DNA from: JBKPNX01 sp046732855
Lineage (GTDB): Bacteria > Pseudomonadota > Alphaproteobacteria > Geminicoccales > Geminicoccaceae
DNA: 56,661 bases
Assembly: GCA_046732855.1 (NCBI GenBank)
Contig: JBKPNX010000003.1
Location: forward strand, 1 to 56,661
Direction: 5' to 3'
The number at the start of each line of letters is the position of its first letter. The stretch's first letter is position 1. This document shows positions 26,033 through 38,097 of this stretch, in pieces. Position numbers and translations under genes: made by a program. A model generated the notes under the pieces. That model was not told the DNA's origin, made no database searches, and saw only the letters and a list, made by a program, of their open reading frames with translations.

Positions 26033-27562
26033 TTGGCCGAACCCTCGACCGAGCAGCTGATGCCGCCGGTGGACCGTCCCCGGACGGAGCCCGCCGGCGA
26101 CTCATCGAGTTTGGTCGGGCGCGCGCTCAGCCGATGGACCCGGGTGATCCGCGACATCGCCGCGAGCGCGCGGCTGCCATTTTCAAGCAGCGATGACCCG
26201 GATCTCGGCGCGGATCAGGCCGACAAACTGCGCGCCGAGATGCGCGCATGCCTCGAAGCGCGCGGCGGCGAGGTGCTGGCGCGCGCCCGCGCGGCCGGCA
26301 TCGCATCGGTCTACCTCGGTCTCGGTGAGACCGGACGGGGGCGCTTTTTCGAGATCCTGGCGACCGAGTTCGGGGTCGAGCGGGCGGAGGCCGACCGCGC
26401 AACCGCGCGCTACCGAGAGGCCACCGGCGAAGCGGACAAGCTGGCGGCCGAGCGGGCGCTCCGCCGCGCCCTGGTCAGTCCTGGGATGCGCCTCTTGACC
26501 AAGTTCAACGCGCTGCCCGAGGGCACCCGCTTTCTGATCGACATGCGCGCCGATCTGCTGGCGCTGAACAGTGAGGACCCGCATCTACGGGCGCTCGATG
26601 CCGACTTCCGTCATCTGCTGGCGACCTGGTTCGACGTCGGCTTTCTGCGGCGGGCGCGGCTGACCTGGGACTCGCCGGCGTCGTTGCTCGAAAAGATCAT
26701 CGCGTACGAGGCCGTGCACGAGATCCGCTCCTGGCAGGATCTGCACCACCGTCTGGACGGCGACCGCCGCTGCTATGCCTTCTTTCACCCGGCGCTGCCC
26801 GACGAACCGCTGATCTTTCTGCAGGTCGCCCTGGTCGCGGGCCTGGCGGGCCGGATCGCGCCCCTGCTCGACGAAACCGGCCCGAGAACGCCGCCCGAGC
26901 GCGCCGACACGGCGATCTTCTATTCGATCACGAACACCTTGTACGGCCTGCGCGGGATCAGCTTCGGCAACTTCCTGATCAAGCAGGTGGTCGACGACCT
27001 CGCCCGGGACCTGCCCAACCTTAAGCAGTTCGCGACCCTGTCGCCGATGCCGGGACTGCGCGCCTGGCTCAAGGACCAGCCGCCCGGCGCATGGCTGGAC
27101 GAGCGACAGGAGCGCGCGCTGCTGGCCGCCGTGCCCGCCGCCGTCGATAGGGCAGCCGCGCTCGAGGATCCGAGCTGGCCGATGGATCCTGCCGTGGCCG
27201 CGATGCTGGAAGAGCCGTTGGTCAGAGCCGCCGCCCGTTATCTCACCGTCCGTGGCCTCGACGGTCTGCCGATCGATCCGGTCGCCCGCTTCCACCTCGG
27301 CAACGGCGCCCGCATCGAACGCATCAATTGGCTGGCTGATCGCGCGCCGCGCCGCTTGGCACAGTCGGCAGGAATGATGGTCAACTACCTGTACGACCGA
27401 CCGGAGATCGAGCGTAACCACGAGGCGTTCGCCAGCAGCCAGCTGATCACCGTGGCGCCCGCGATTCACGATCTCCTGAAGGGCGGCGCCGAGGACGCCA
27501 GAGCGGAAGTGCGGGTGTCGCGGCGCGCGTCGCGCTTCGGGCGCATCATTCTGCGCGCTTGA
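26033..27562 (+). CDS. Malonyl-CoA decarboxylase
   Basis: 509 residues from TTG 26033 (ATG 26060 is the alternative). The N-terminal half is helical (RARAAGIASVYLGLGETGR). The catalytic half contains CYAFFHPALPDEPLIFLQVA, AIFYSITNTLYGLRGISFGN, FATLSPMPGLRAWL and DPVARFHLGNGARIERINWL, the signature stretches of MCD; the His and Ser of the acetyltransferase-like site are present. The enzyme converts malonyl-CoA to acetyl-CoA and CO2, in malonate use or to limit malonyl-CoA. In rhizobial mat clusters it neighbours matB and matC, but neither is here. Confidence 0.92.
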   Translation: MAEPSTEQLMPPVDRPRTEPAGDSSSLVGRALSRWTRVIRDIAASARLPFSSSDDPDLGADQADKLRAEMRACLEARGGEVLARARAAGIASVYLGLGETGRGRFFEILATEFGVERAEADRATARYREATGEADKLAAERALRRALVSPGMRLLTKFNALPEGTRFLIDMRADLLALNSEDPHLRALDADFRHLLATWFDVGFLRRARLTWDSPASLLEKIIAYEAVHEIRSWQDLHHRLDGDRRCYAFFHPALPDEPLIFLQVALVAGLAGRIAPLLDETGPRTPPERADTAIFYSITNTLYGLRGISFGNFLIKQVVDDLARDLPNLKQFATLSPMPGLRAWLKDQPPGAWLDERQERALLAAVPAAVDRAAALEDPSWPMDPAVAAMLEEPLVRAAARYLTVRGLDGLPIDPVARFHLGNGARIERINWLADRAPRRLAQSAGMMVNYLYDRPEIERNHEAFASSQLITVAPAIHDLLKGGAEDARAEVRVSRRASRFGRIILRA

Positions 27563-27781
27563 GGCGACCCACTCGGCAAGTCATCGCGCCTATAGGATGA
27601 TGTGCGGTCAAATGCTTTCGATGGTGGTTATTACGAAAGCCCTCGTAAAATCCTAAATTCGCAAGAGCGCGGAAGATGACATCCGGATGTGATCAAGCTT
27701 GACGCGATGGGCCGAAGGTTTAGGCTCGCGCTCATAGGAGCCGCTCGTGCGCCGCGGTGCCAGGCGTCGGGGAGACTGGAC

Positions 27782-29533
27782 ATGACCTGTGATCACACTC
27801 GCGCCCGGCGATTTGCCGGAACCTGGTATGGCCCCTTCTTGGCGGTCCTCCTCGGGAGCGCGAGCATCGTCGAGCTCGCGGCGATGCCGCTCCCTGCGCT
27901 CGAGGCGCAGCTTCCGGGGCCCACCCTGATCCAGCAGTCGACCGAACCTCCTGGAAATGCCGGCACCGCGGCGCGGCCGCCTTCTGGTGGCGGGAGCAAA
28001 CCCGACTCTTTCATCGAGCTGCAGGAGGCGCTCACGGCCGCCCGGGGCCGGCTCGAGGAGCTGTCCAGGGCGGCCGAGGCAGTCGCCGCGACCGGGCAGC
28101 TGCAGCAGGAGCTCGCTGCACTGCAGGCGGAAAATCAGAAGCTCCGGTCCGAGATCGACGCGGCGCGAACCGAGCGGGGCGAGCTGGAAACAGCGAAGAA
28201 GGCGGCCCAGGCGCGGGCGGCCGAGCTGACCAAGACGGCCGAGCAGGCCACGGGCCAAGCGCGCGAGATGGACCAAGAACTGGTGGCGGTGCGCTGGCAG
28301 AACGCCCAGCTCAACACCAGTCTGGCCCAGGCCCGCACGTCGGCCGATCAGATGGCGGCGGAAGCGCGCGCGAGGCAGACCGCCCTGCAGAAGCGGATCG
28401 ACGAGCTGGAGGGCGGCGCCGAGCAGACGAGCGCCGAGACAGCCCGCCTGCGCCAGCAGAAGGAGGCCAGCGAACAGCGCATCGCCGCGGCCGACAGCGC
28501 ACGGACCGCGGCGGAAGCAAAGCTGAGCGAGCTGCGCGACAGCCTGCAGCGGGCTGAACAGGAAAAGGCGGGTATCGGCGCCGAGCTGGCGAAGGTGCAA
28601 GCAGAGCTCGCGAATGCCAAGCAGCAGGCGGAGCGGGCGCAGGCGGAGACGGGTCAACGGGTCGCCGCCCTGGAGGGCGAGCGCGACCAGTTGCGCACCC
28701 GGCTGGCGGACCTCACCGCGGAGCTCCGACGGAGCGAGACGACCAAAGCGCAGCTCGAGGACGAGGTTGCCGAGTTGCGCGAAGCGGCGGGTGCGGCCAC
28801 CGACGCCGCCCGCGAGAATTTGATCGCGGTCGAGAACCGGATCCGGGAGCTGAACGAAGCATTGGGCGCGATCGGGCCGACGGGTGGTCCATTGGAGACC
28901 GACCCTGCGCTTCTGAAGGAGTCCGCGGCATCGCCAGAACGTAAGCAGGCTGGCGGCGGCGCGCGCGCCACCGCGGGGGCCGTCGAGACGGTGCCTGCGG
29001 CGGCCACCCCGGACCAGACTCCTTCCCCGGGCAGTGCCGATGCCGACCTGCAGCGGATCAAGACCGCGAGCGTGACCCATCCGGATAACGGAGAAGACGA
29101 TCCTATGCTGGCCGGTCTGCCGCTGGAGAAGCGGTTGCACGTGCAGGGCCTCCTCGCCGACCTGCACAGCGATCTGGACGAGCGGGGTCTGGTCACGACC
29201 GTGCCGGGCGAGCTCCTGTTCTCAATGGACAGCGACGAAGTGCAGCCCGGAGCCTACGACACGCTCGCCAAGGTGGCGGAACTGATCGGCACGTATGATG
29301 ACCACAAGGTGCTCATCATCGGTCATAGCGATGCGATGGGGGATGCGGCGTACAATCGGCAGCTGTCCGAACGCCGGGCCGAGCTGGTCAAGCAGTTCTT
29401 CATCGACAACTTCGAGCTGCCGCCCGACCACCTGGCCACCGAGGGCGTCGGCGAGGCGCACCCGATTGCCTCCAACGCGACGGCGCAAGGCCGGCGGGCC
29501 AATCGCCGCGTGGAGGTCTTGATCCAGCACTGA
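27782..29533 (+). CDS. OmpA-family protein with long coiled coil
   Basis: 583 residues from ATG 27782. Signal peptide (FLAVLLGSASIVELAAMPLPALEA), then an Ala/Glu/Gln-rich coiled coil (about 85-370), a Pro/Ala spacer, and an OmpA C-terminal peptidoglycan-binding domain (LLFSMDSDEVQPGAYDTLAK, IIGHSDAMGDAAYNRQLSE, GRRANRRVEVLI). No beta barrel is present, so it probably spans the periplasm and tethers an inner-membrane or soluble partner to the wall. The antisense frame is open for 504 codons only because of the Glu/Ala composition. A terminator-like hairpin follows directly. Confidence 0.9.
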   Translation: MTCDHTRARRFAGTWYGPFLAVLLGSASIVELAAMPLPALEAQLPGPTLIQQSTEPPGNAGTAARPPSGGGSKPDSFIELQEALTAARGRLEELSRAAEAVAATGQLQQELAALQAENQKLRSEIDAARTERGELETAKKAAQARAAELTKTAEQATGQAREMDQELVAVRWQNAQLNTSLAQARTSADQMAAEARARQTALQKRIDELEGGAEQTSAETARLRQQKEASEQRIAAADSARTAAEAKLSELRDSLQRAEQEKAGIGAELAKVQAELANAKQQAERAQAETGQRVAALEGERDQLRTRLADLTAELRRSETTKAQLEDEVAELREAAGAATDAARENLIAVENRIRELNEALGAIGPTGGPLETDPALLKESAASPERKQAGGGARATAGAVETVPAAATPDQTPSPGSADADLQRIKTASVTHPDNGEDDPMLAGLPLEKRLHVQGLLADLHSDLDERGLVTTVPGELLFSMDSDEVQPGAYDTLAKVAELIGTYDDHKVLIIGHSDAMGDAAYNRQLSERRAELVKQFFIDNFELPPDHLATEGVGEAHPIASNATAQGRRANRRVEVLIQH

Positions 29534-29536
29534 GCT

Positions 29537-29572
29537 GGCGTCGCTCGATCCGAGCGGCGCCTGCCTATTTTG
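29537..29572 (+). terminator. Probable rho-independent terminator after the OmpA-family gene
   Basis: Arms 29537-29547 (GGCGTCGCTCG) and 29551-29561 (CGAGCGGCGCC) form an 11-bp stem with one G-U pair and a 3-base loop, followed by TGCCTATTTT. It starts three bases after the stop codon. The T-run is imperfect. Confidence 0.65.
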
Positions 29573-29933
29573 GGAGGAAACGCGAGCACGGCGTTCCCGC
29601 GCCGACTCGACCCTCTGATCTGCATCATTGGCCACGTTGCGCCTCGTTGTGACGAGGTGCGCGGCGCCAACTCTTTACCTTCGTGGCTAAGTTAACTATC
29701 TAATCTTGAGTTCGAACGAAAGTTGACTGGCTTTTATTCTAATTTGCTCAAATTTATCCATAAATAATCAAATAAACTTTCAACAGATGCTTGATAAGGC
29801 TCTGTATCTGCTCTATCCAAAAAGTCCCGATGTTCGCTTTGGTAGTGCCGCAGCTCAGGCAACGCCGCGGCTACGCGACAGACCAAAGGATCGGCCAACC
29901 GACATCAACCCCAAACGTACTTGAGAGGCAATC
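29573..29933 (+). promoter_or_regulatory. AT-rich upstream region of the DSF synthase gene
   Basis: This gene-free stretch is clearly AT-richer than the window, especially 29685-29790. Candidate -35/-10 elements exist (for example TTCAAC with CTGTAT 17 bases on), but none is decisive. No gene is seen. It probably holds the rpfF promoter and operator sites. Confidence 0.45.
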
Positions 29934-30954
29934 ATGGCGATCTCCCAGGAGGCTCTCTCCCGCTCGGCCGGCGCGCTGACCCCGAACACCGCCTTGATGC
30001 AATACGGCAAGGTGGCGCGACTGGACGATTTCGTCGGGCGGCGTAGTCCCGAATACCGCAATCGCGCCGACCCCGGCCCGTTTGACCCTTATCGTCTCAA
30101 TGACGAGTTCGACCAGCTGAGCATCCGGTTCGAGCCGGACAACCACGCCCTGTGGTGCATGGTCAACCATCTCGAGCGCCCGTGCTTCACGTCGCGGCTG
30201 CTTGATCAGATCCGCACCCTGCAGACCCGCCTGCGGCAGGGCCTTGCGCAGGCATCCCTCCGCGAGGAGCTGCCGGTCCGCACCATCATCTGGGGCTCCA
30301 CTTGCCCCGGCATCTGGAATTTGGGCGGTGATCTCGCCTTGTTCACGCGCCTGATACGCGCAGGCGCCGCAGCGGACCTGCGCAGCTACGCTTACGCCTG
30401 CGTCGATGCGGTGTACCAGAACCTGACCAAGATGGGACTTCCTCTGTTGACGATCGGGCTGGTCCAGGGCGACGCCTTGGGCGGCGGCTTCGAGCACGCG
30501 CTCACCAATGACGTGCTCATTGCGGAGCGCAACTGCAGAATGGGCCTGCCCGAGATCCTGTTCAACCTGTTCCCCGGCATGGGGGCTTACAGCCTGCTGT
30601 GCCGCCGGCTCGACGGCGTGCGCGCCCAGAAGCTGATCCTGAGCGGCCGGTTGTACGATGCTGCCGAACTCGAGGAGTTGGGGCTCGTCGACCTGGTAGT
30701 GGGCGAGGGTGAGGGGCCGGCTGCGGTGCGCGAGTATCTCGAGCGCAATCGGCGGCGCCACGGCACCCTGCTGGCGCTCAGCCGGATCCGCCAACGTTGC
30801 CAGCCGGTCACTTACGAGGAGCTGATCGATGTCACCGACGTATGGGTGGAAACCGCCCTCGGTCTCGACGAAGCCGACCTGCGGCGGATGGAGCATCTGG
30901 TCCGGGCGCAGGAGCGGCGCCACGCCCGCGCGCGGCCCGCGCCGGCGAGACACC

Positions 30955-30971
<17 letters not shown>
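29934..30971 (+). CDS. rpfF: DSF synthase RpfF (crotonase fold)
   Basis: 345 residues with the crotonase fold and the distinctive RpfF core: IWNLGGDLALFTRLI, YAYACVDAVYQNLTKM, GDALGGGFEHALTNDV and GLPEILFNLFPGMGAYSLL. Glu187 and Glu207, 20 residues apart, correspond to the two catalytic glutamates of Xanthomonas RpfF (141 and 161). The enzyme makes a diffusible cis-2-unsaturated fatty acid signal from acyl-ACP by thioesterase and dehydratase steps. Its 3' end overlaps the convergent RpfC-like kinase gene by 17 bases, the same convergent arrangement as rpfF and rpfGHC in xanthomonads. The function call is strong; the exact acyl chain is unknown. Confidence 0.93.
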
Positions 30972-33498
<2,527 letters not shown>

Positions 33499-33612
33499 CA
33501 GTGGGTGCCATCACGAACCGGCGCACATCCCTGCGGCGCAGGTCGACCGAGGCATATCACGGAGACGCGAGCGAGAACAGGGCAGCCCCGGCCGGGGGTG
33601 CCTGACTACCAG

Positions 33613-35766
33613 TCAGCCCACGGCTGCTGCCGGGAGCCCCGGACTGGCGAACACCGCGTGGAACGCTTCCGCCGGCAGCGGCGGGCTGATCAAATCGCCC
33701 TGGGCCTCGTCGCATCCGAGCTCTTGCAGACGATGCAGTTGCTCGACGCTCTCGACCCCCTCCGCGGTCACCTTCAGCTCCAGACTGTGGCCGAGATCGA
33801 TGACGGCCCGCACGATTGCCTCGTCCTGCCCGTCGAGCCCCAGCCGGTGGACGAAACTCTGGTCGATCTTGAGCCGTTGCACCGGCAGCCGCTTGACGTA
33901 AGCGAGCGACGAATAGCCGGTGCCGAAGTCATCGAGCGAGAAGCCGATGCCGACTTTGCGCAGCCGGCGCAGGCTCGCCATCGCGGCATCGCTGCTCTCG
34001 AGCATGACGCCCTCGGTCAGCTCGATTTCGAGGTAGCGCGGATCGAAGCCGGTCTCGGCGATGGTCCGCTCGATCAGCTGGACCACCCCGCCCTCGCGGA
34101 ACTGCACCGGCGACAGATTGACCGAGAGGCGCAGGCCGGTCATCCCGGCGCGCTGCCACATACGGTGCTGACGACACGCGCGTTCGAGCACCCGCTCGGT
34201 GAGCGGCCCGATCAGGCCGATGTCCTCGGCCAGGCCGATGAACTCGGTCGGGCGCACCATCCCGCGACGCGGATGACGCCAGCGCAGCAGTGCCTCGACG
34301 GCAACGATGCACCCGGTGTGCAGATCGCGCTGAGGCTGATAGTGTACGGTAAACTGATCGGCTGCGAAGCCCTGGCGCAGCTCGCGCTCCAAAAGGCCGG
34401 TACGCCGCGCCACCAGGTTCATCTGAGGCGCGAAGAAGCAGCTGCCGTTACGGCCGTTGGCCTTGGCGCGGTACATCGCAAGCTCGGCGTTCTTGAGCAA
34501 CCGGTCCGCGTTTTGACCGTCCGAGGGGAACATGGTGATGCCGATGCTGGCGCTGGTGTGCACCTCCTCGCCGCGGGCGTCGAACGGCTGACCGAAACTG
34601 TCGATCATCCGGCGCGCCAGCGCGCGCGGATCGTCGGGGCCGCGCACGCCCGATTGCAGGATCGCGAATTCGTCGCCGCCGAGGCGCGCGATTGCGCCGG
34701 CGTCGTTGACGCAGCTCTGGATTCTCGCGGCGACCGCCCGCAGCAGCAGATCGCCGCAAGTCAGGCCGAACGCGTCGTTGACCCCCTTGAACCGATCGAG
34801 ATCGAGCAGGAGCACGGCGGCCTGCTCGTGGCCGCGCCGGGCGCACGTCAGGGCATGCTCGAGGAGATCCTTGAACAGGGCGCGATTGGGCAGGCCGGTC
34901 AGGGCATCGTGGCCCGCCTGATGGCGGATCTGCGCCTCGGCCCGCTTGAGGTCGGTGACGTCGAGGGACACGGTGACGACCTCGACCACGCGCCCGGCCT
35001 CGTCGAACAGCGGCGACTTGGTGGTCAACAGCGTGTGTTCCTGGGTCGAGCCCGGCGTGATCACCTCGTGCTCGAAGCTCGGCACGGTCTCCCCGGTCTC
35101 GAACACCTTGGCATTGAGCACCAGGTGCTGGGTCGCATAGTCGTCGCCATGGACCTGAGCAAGGGTCTTGCCGGTCGCCGCGCCGGGGTCGATACCGTAG
35201 AGCCTGCGGTGGGCGCTGTTGGTCAAGGTGATCCGCCCGCAGGCGGTCACCGCGCTGATCAGCGCGGGCACGGTATCGATCAGACGGCGCAGGCGGCAGT
35301 CGCTCGCGCGCAGCGCCGCCTCGTGCTGCTCCGTGCTCGACAGCAGCTCGTGGTGGAGGTCGCGCGCCCGCTGCTCGAGCAGCTTCTGCTGCTTGCGCAG
35401 GGTCAGCAGGTTGCGCGCTCGGGCTCGGAACTCGTGGTGGTCGACCGGGCTCAGCAAAAAGTCGGTCGCTCCCGCCTCGAGCGCCTGATAGCAATAGCTG
35501 CGCTCTTCATATACGGTCACCACCACGACGGGCACCTCGGCGGCCCCCGGGATGGCCCGGAACGCCCGAGTGAAATCGGCGCCGTCCATACCCGGCATCT
35601 TGAAGTCGGTGATCACCAGGTCCGGCATGGTGCCGCGAGTCCAGTCCAGCGCCTCCTGCGGACTGGCGAATGCCTTGACCCTCACCCCCTCCTCGACCGA
35701 GGCGGCCAGCCGCGTCAACACGTTGCGATTGGTGACGCGATCGTCGATTACGACTACGTTCGGCAT
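33613..35766 (-). CDS. Response regulator with REC-PAS-GGDEF-EAL domains (RpfG counterpart)
   Basis: 717 residues from ATG 35766. A receiver (1-125, Asp54 in LVITDFKMPGMDG, RpfG-like GATDFLLSPVDHHEFRARAR), coiled linker, PAS (about 160-275), GGDEF (GGDEF at 363-367, diguanylate cyclase site intact) and EAL (EALLRW at 491, DDFGTG intact). It can in principle both make and break c-di-GMP. Lying 115 bases upstream of the RpfC-like kinase on the same strand, it takes the place of the HD-GYP regulator RpfG. An in-frame ATG at 35853 adds 29 residues before the receiver; both starts have weak ribosome sites. Confidence 0.92.
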   Translation of the reverse strand: MPNVVVIDDRVTNRNVLTRLAASVEEGVRVKAFASPQEALDWTRGTMPDLVITDFKMPGMDGADFTRAFRAIPGAAEVPVVVVTVYEERSYCYQALEAGATDFLLSPVDHHEFRARARNLLTLRKQQKLLEQRARDLHHELLSSTEQHEAALRASDCRLRRLIDTVPALISAVTACGRITLTNSAHRRLYGIDPGAATGKTLAQVHGDDYATQHLVLNAKVFETGETVPSFEHEVITPGSTQEHTLLTTKSPLFDEAGRVVEVVTVSLDVTDLKRAEAQIRHQAGHDALTGLPNRALFKDLLEHALTCARRGHEQAAVLLLDLDRFKGVNDAFGLTCGDLLLRAVAARIQSCVNDAGAIARLGGDEFAILQSGVRGPDDPRALARRMIDSFGQPFDARGEEVHTSASIGITMFPSDGQNADRLLKNAELAMYRAKANGRNGSCFFAPQMNLVARRTGLLERELRQGFAADQFTVHYQPQRDLHTGCIVAVEALLRWRHPRRGMVRPTEFIGLAEDIGLIGPLTERVLERACRQHRMWQRAGMTGLRLSVNLSPVQFREGGVVQLIERTIAETGFDPRYLEIELTEGVMLESSDAAMASLRRLRKVGIGFSLDDFGTGYSSLAYVKRLPVQRLKIDQSFVHRLGLDGQDEAIVRAVIDLGHSLELKVTAEGVESVEQLHRLQELGCDEAQGDLISPPLPAEAFHAVFASPGLPAAAVG

Positions 35767-36528
35767 GAGGGCAATCTCGACGATCGTTTGAGCGACATCA
35801 AGTGGCTGCAGCGGCCGGTGTCCGGCATGCTTAACGAACAGTGTGGTTTCCATCAAGTAAAAGGTGGAATGTCAAGAAAGACATAGCTACCGAAAGTTAT
35901 GCTCGCCTCGACAACCTCGCGGTGCTGGCGAGATGGCGGCTCCAGCATCGGTGCGGCGCGCGCTCTTGTCTTGTAGGCGCCGCGCTCGGCCACAGGCGCC
36001 GTTTCACGGCCGAGCTACAGTGCGGCATGTCGCGTCGAACCGCCTGACGCCCCGCAGCATCTGACCAGCAAGTGCCGACGAACCGACCGAAATCTGGCGA
36101 TCGACGTCTCCGATATCAGCTCACGGTAGTATTGCCCCCGCTAGATCAAGCTTTGCGCTGCGGGTGCCCCAGCAACCTCGGCCGGGAGCAGACGGGTGCG
36201 ACCCGTGCAGCACAGACGTGAGCGCGCTTCTCTTGTGAGGTCTGCCGTGTGGCGACCTACGGCGCCGGCGAGACGCCCCCGACGTGAAGTGGTGCGGTCG
36301 CGAATGTGGCTGGGGGGCCGCCCGCCACGGCGGCCCCCCGAGGGTCCCATCTCGTCAAGTGACGCTGGTCATGCCGTGGAGTCACGCGACGCACCGACCA
36401 ACGCTACCGGCGAGTGTAGCGTTTCTGAAATGTTCGTCAAGTAGAATCTCGCCTAAGGGTTGATTTCTAGGACTGTTTGGCTTTCCAGGGCCGCTGAGCT
36501 ACCAAGGCGGCGAGGAGGCAAACCCGAA
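35767..36528. other. Intergenic region between the DSF cluster and the FIST gene
   Basis: 762 bases between divergent genes. No convincing gene in six frames. It contains one strong hairpin (36312-36339). A structured RNA cannot be excluded, but no known ncRNA family was recognised. Confidence 0.5.
36312..36339. repeat. Perfect 11-bp inverted repeat (GC hairpin)
   Basis: GGGGGGCCGCC at 36312-36322 pairs exactly with GGCGGCCCCCC at 36329-36339 around the loop CGCCAC. No T-run follows on either strand, so it is not a standard terminator. It is isolated in the gene-free region. Confidence 0.8.
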
Positions 36529-37650
36529 ATGCAAGCTCTCTTCCGCGCGGCGCACGGGCGCGGCTCCGATTGGAACGTCGCCTGCGCATGCTGCCTCGAG
36601 CAGCTGTCCGAAGTGCCCGCGGGCGCGAATCTCGGCTTCGTGTACGCGAGCGATCCGCTCGCCGAAGCGCTCGATCTGATCGTCGCCCGGCTGCGCTCGG
36701 CGACGGGCGTGAGCGACTGGGTTGGCACCGGCGGCGCCGCGGTCTGCGCCAGCGGCCGGGAGGAGTTTCAGGGCGGCGCCATGGTCGCGCTCGTGGCGGC
36801 GCTGCCGGCGAACAGCTTCCGGCTGTTCGATCGGGTTCACGACGGCGGCAGCGACCTGGATCCGGCCAGCGCTGCCTGGATGCGGGCCAACCCGGTCGGT
36901 TGCGCCGTGGTCCACGGCGACCCGCGTCAGGCGGACGTCGCGGCGGAGATCGCCCGCCTGAGCGATGCGACCAGCGCGTTTCTGGTCGGCGGTCTGACCT
37001 CGGCGGAGGCCTCGCCGATGCAGATCGCCGGGCGCCCAGCCGAGGGCGGCATCTCGGGCGTGCTGTTCGGCGCGGACGTGCAGGTAGTGACCGGTTTGTC
37101 CCAGGGCTGCACACCGGTCGGCCCAGCGCACGAGGTGACCGCGAGCCAGGGTCCCTGGATTCTAGGCCTGGACGGCCGGCCCGCGATCGACGTGCTGAAG
37201 GAGGATATCGGCGAGGTGCTCGCCCGCAACCTGGAGCGGATCGCCGGCTTCATCCACGTCGCCCTGCCGATCGTCGGCGCTGACCGGCCCGACTACGTAG
37301 TGCGCAATCTGCTCGCGATCGACCTGCGGCGCGGCATCATCGCAGTGGGCGACCAGCTCCGCTCCGGTACGCCGCTGATGTTCGTCAAACGCGATCCCGC
37401 GACTGCTCTCGCCGACCTCTCGCAGATGCTTGAGAATCTGCGCAGACGGACGGCCGGACGGCCGATCCGGGGGGCCCTGTATCACAGCTGCGTCGCCCGC
37501 GGGCCGCACATGTTTGGTCCGGATTCGACCGAGCTGAAAACGATCGAACGAGCGCTCGGCCCCGTGCCGCTGGCCGGGTTCTTCACCAACGGCGAGATCT
37601 TCCGCGACCGGCTGTACAGCTACAGCGGCGTCTTGACCCTGTTCGTGTAG
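36529..37650 (+). CDS. FIST domain protein (FIST_N plus FIST_C)
   Basis: 373 residues from ATG 36529, with CGAGGAGGC at ideal spacing. The N-terminal half (ANLGFVYASDPLAEALDLIV, GTGGAAVCASGREEFQGGAM, FLVGGLTSAEA) and C-terminal half (RPAIDVLKEDIGE, LPIVGADRPDYVVRNLLAID, ALYHSCVARGPHMFG, LAGFFTNGEI) match FIST sensor domains, which are predicted to bind small ligands and usually pair with signalling output. Here it stands alone and may act through a partner. The Nudix gene follows after 12 bases, so the two are probably cotranscribed. Confidence 0.9.
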   Translation: MQALFRAAHGRGSDWNVACACCLEQLSEVPAGANLGFVYASDPLAEALDLIVARLRSATGVSDWVGTGGAAVCASGREEFQGGAMVALVAALPANSFRLFDRVHDGGSDLDPASAAWMRANPVGCAVVHGDPRQADVAAEIARLSDATSAFLVGGLTSAEASPMQIAGRPAEGGISGVLFGADVQVVTGLSQGCTPVGPAHEVTASQGPWILGLDGRPAIDVLKEDIGEVLARNLERIAGFIHVALPIVGADRPDYVVRNLLAIDLRRGIIAVGDQLRSGTPLMFVKRDPATALADLSQMLENLRRRTAGRPIRGALYHSCVARGPHMFGPDSTELKTIERALGPVPLAGFFTNGEIFRDRLYSYSGVLTLFV

Positions 37651-37662
37651 CCCGGGCCCGCC

Positions 37663-38097
37663 ATGAGCCGCGAATATCCCACCCGGCCGATCATCGGGGT
37701 GGGCGTCGTGGTTTGGCACGGCGATCGGGTTCTCCTGGTCCGGCGCGGCAAGCCGCCGCGCGTGGGTCATTGGAGCCTGCCGGGCGGGGCGCAACAGCTG
37801 GGCGAGACGGTAGCCGAGGCGGCGCGTCGGGAGGTCTTCGAGGAGGTCGGTCTCGAGGTCGATCTCGGCGCCATCGTCGCCATGGTCGACCTGATCGAGC
37901 GCGATCCGGACGACCGGATTCGCTATCACTATACGCTGATTGATTTCGTCGCCGAGGCGCCGGGCGATGCGCTGCGGCCGGGCAGCGATGCCGCCGACGC
38001 CCGCTGGTTCAGCGTGGCCGAGATCGAGCTGCTCGGCCTGTGGACGGAGACGGTCCGGGTCATCAAGCTCGCAGGCGAGCGGCGGCCGTGTCGTTGA
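37663..38097 (+). CDS. Nudix hydrolase (ADP-ribose pyrophosphatase-like)
   Basis: 144 residues: PIIGVGVVVWHGDRVLLVRR, WSLPGGAQQLGETVAEAARR leading to EVFEEVG (intact Nudix box), and YHYTLIDFVAE. It resembles bacterial NUDIX enzymes acting on ADP-ribose or NADH-like compounds; the substrate is uncertain. It starts 12 bases after the FIST gene and its stop overlaps the first codon of the ruined endonuclease V gene. Confidence 0.9.
   Translation: MSREYPTRPIIGVGVVVWHGDRVLLVRRGKPPRVGHWSLPGGAQQLGETVAEAARREVFEEVGLEVDLGAIVAMVDLIERDPDDRIRYHYTLIDFVAEAPGDALRPGSDAADARWFSVAEIELLGLWTETVRVIKLAGERRPCR

Noticed and set aside
27653..29167. 504-codon minus-strand ORF opposite the OmpA-family gene
   Set aside because: It is the antisense image of a Glu/Ala/Gln-rich coiled coil, giving Leu/Arg/Gly-rich sequence with no domain, no signal and no ribosome site.
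36141..36444. Short ORFs on both strands upstream of the FIST gene
   Set aside because: Arg/Pro/Gly-rich compositions, no ribosome sites, and they cover each other on opposite strands around the GC hairpin.
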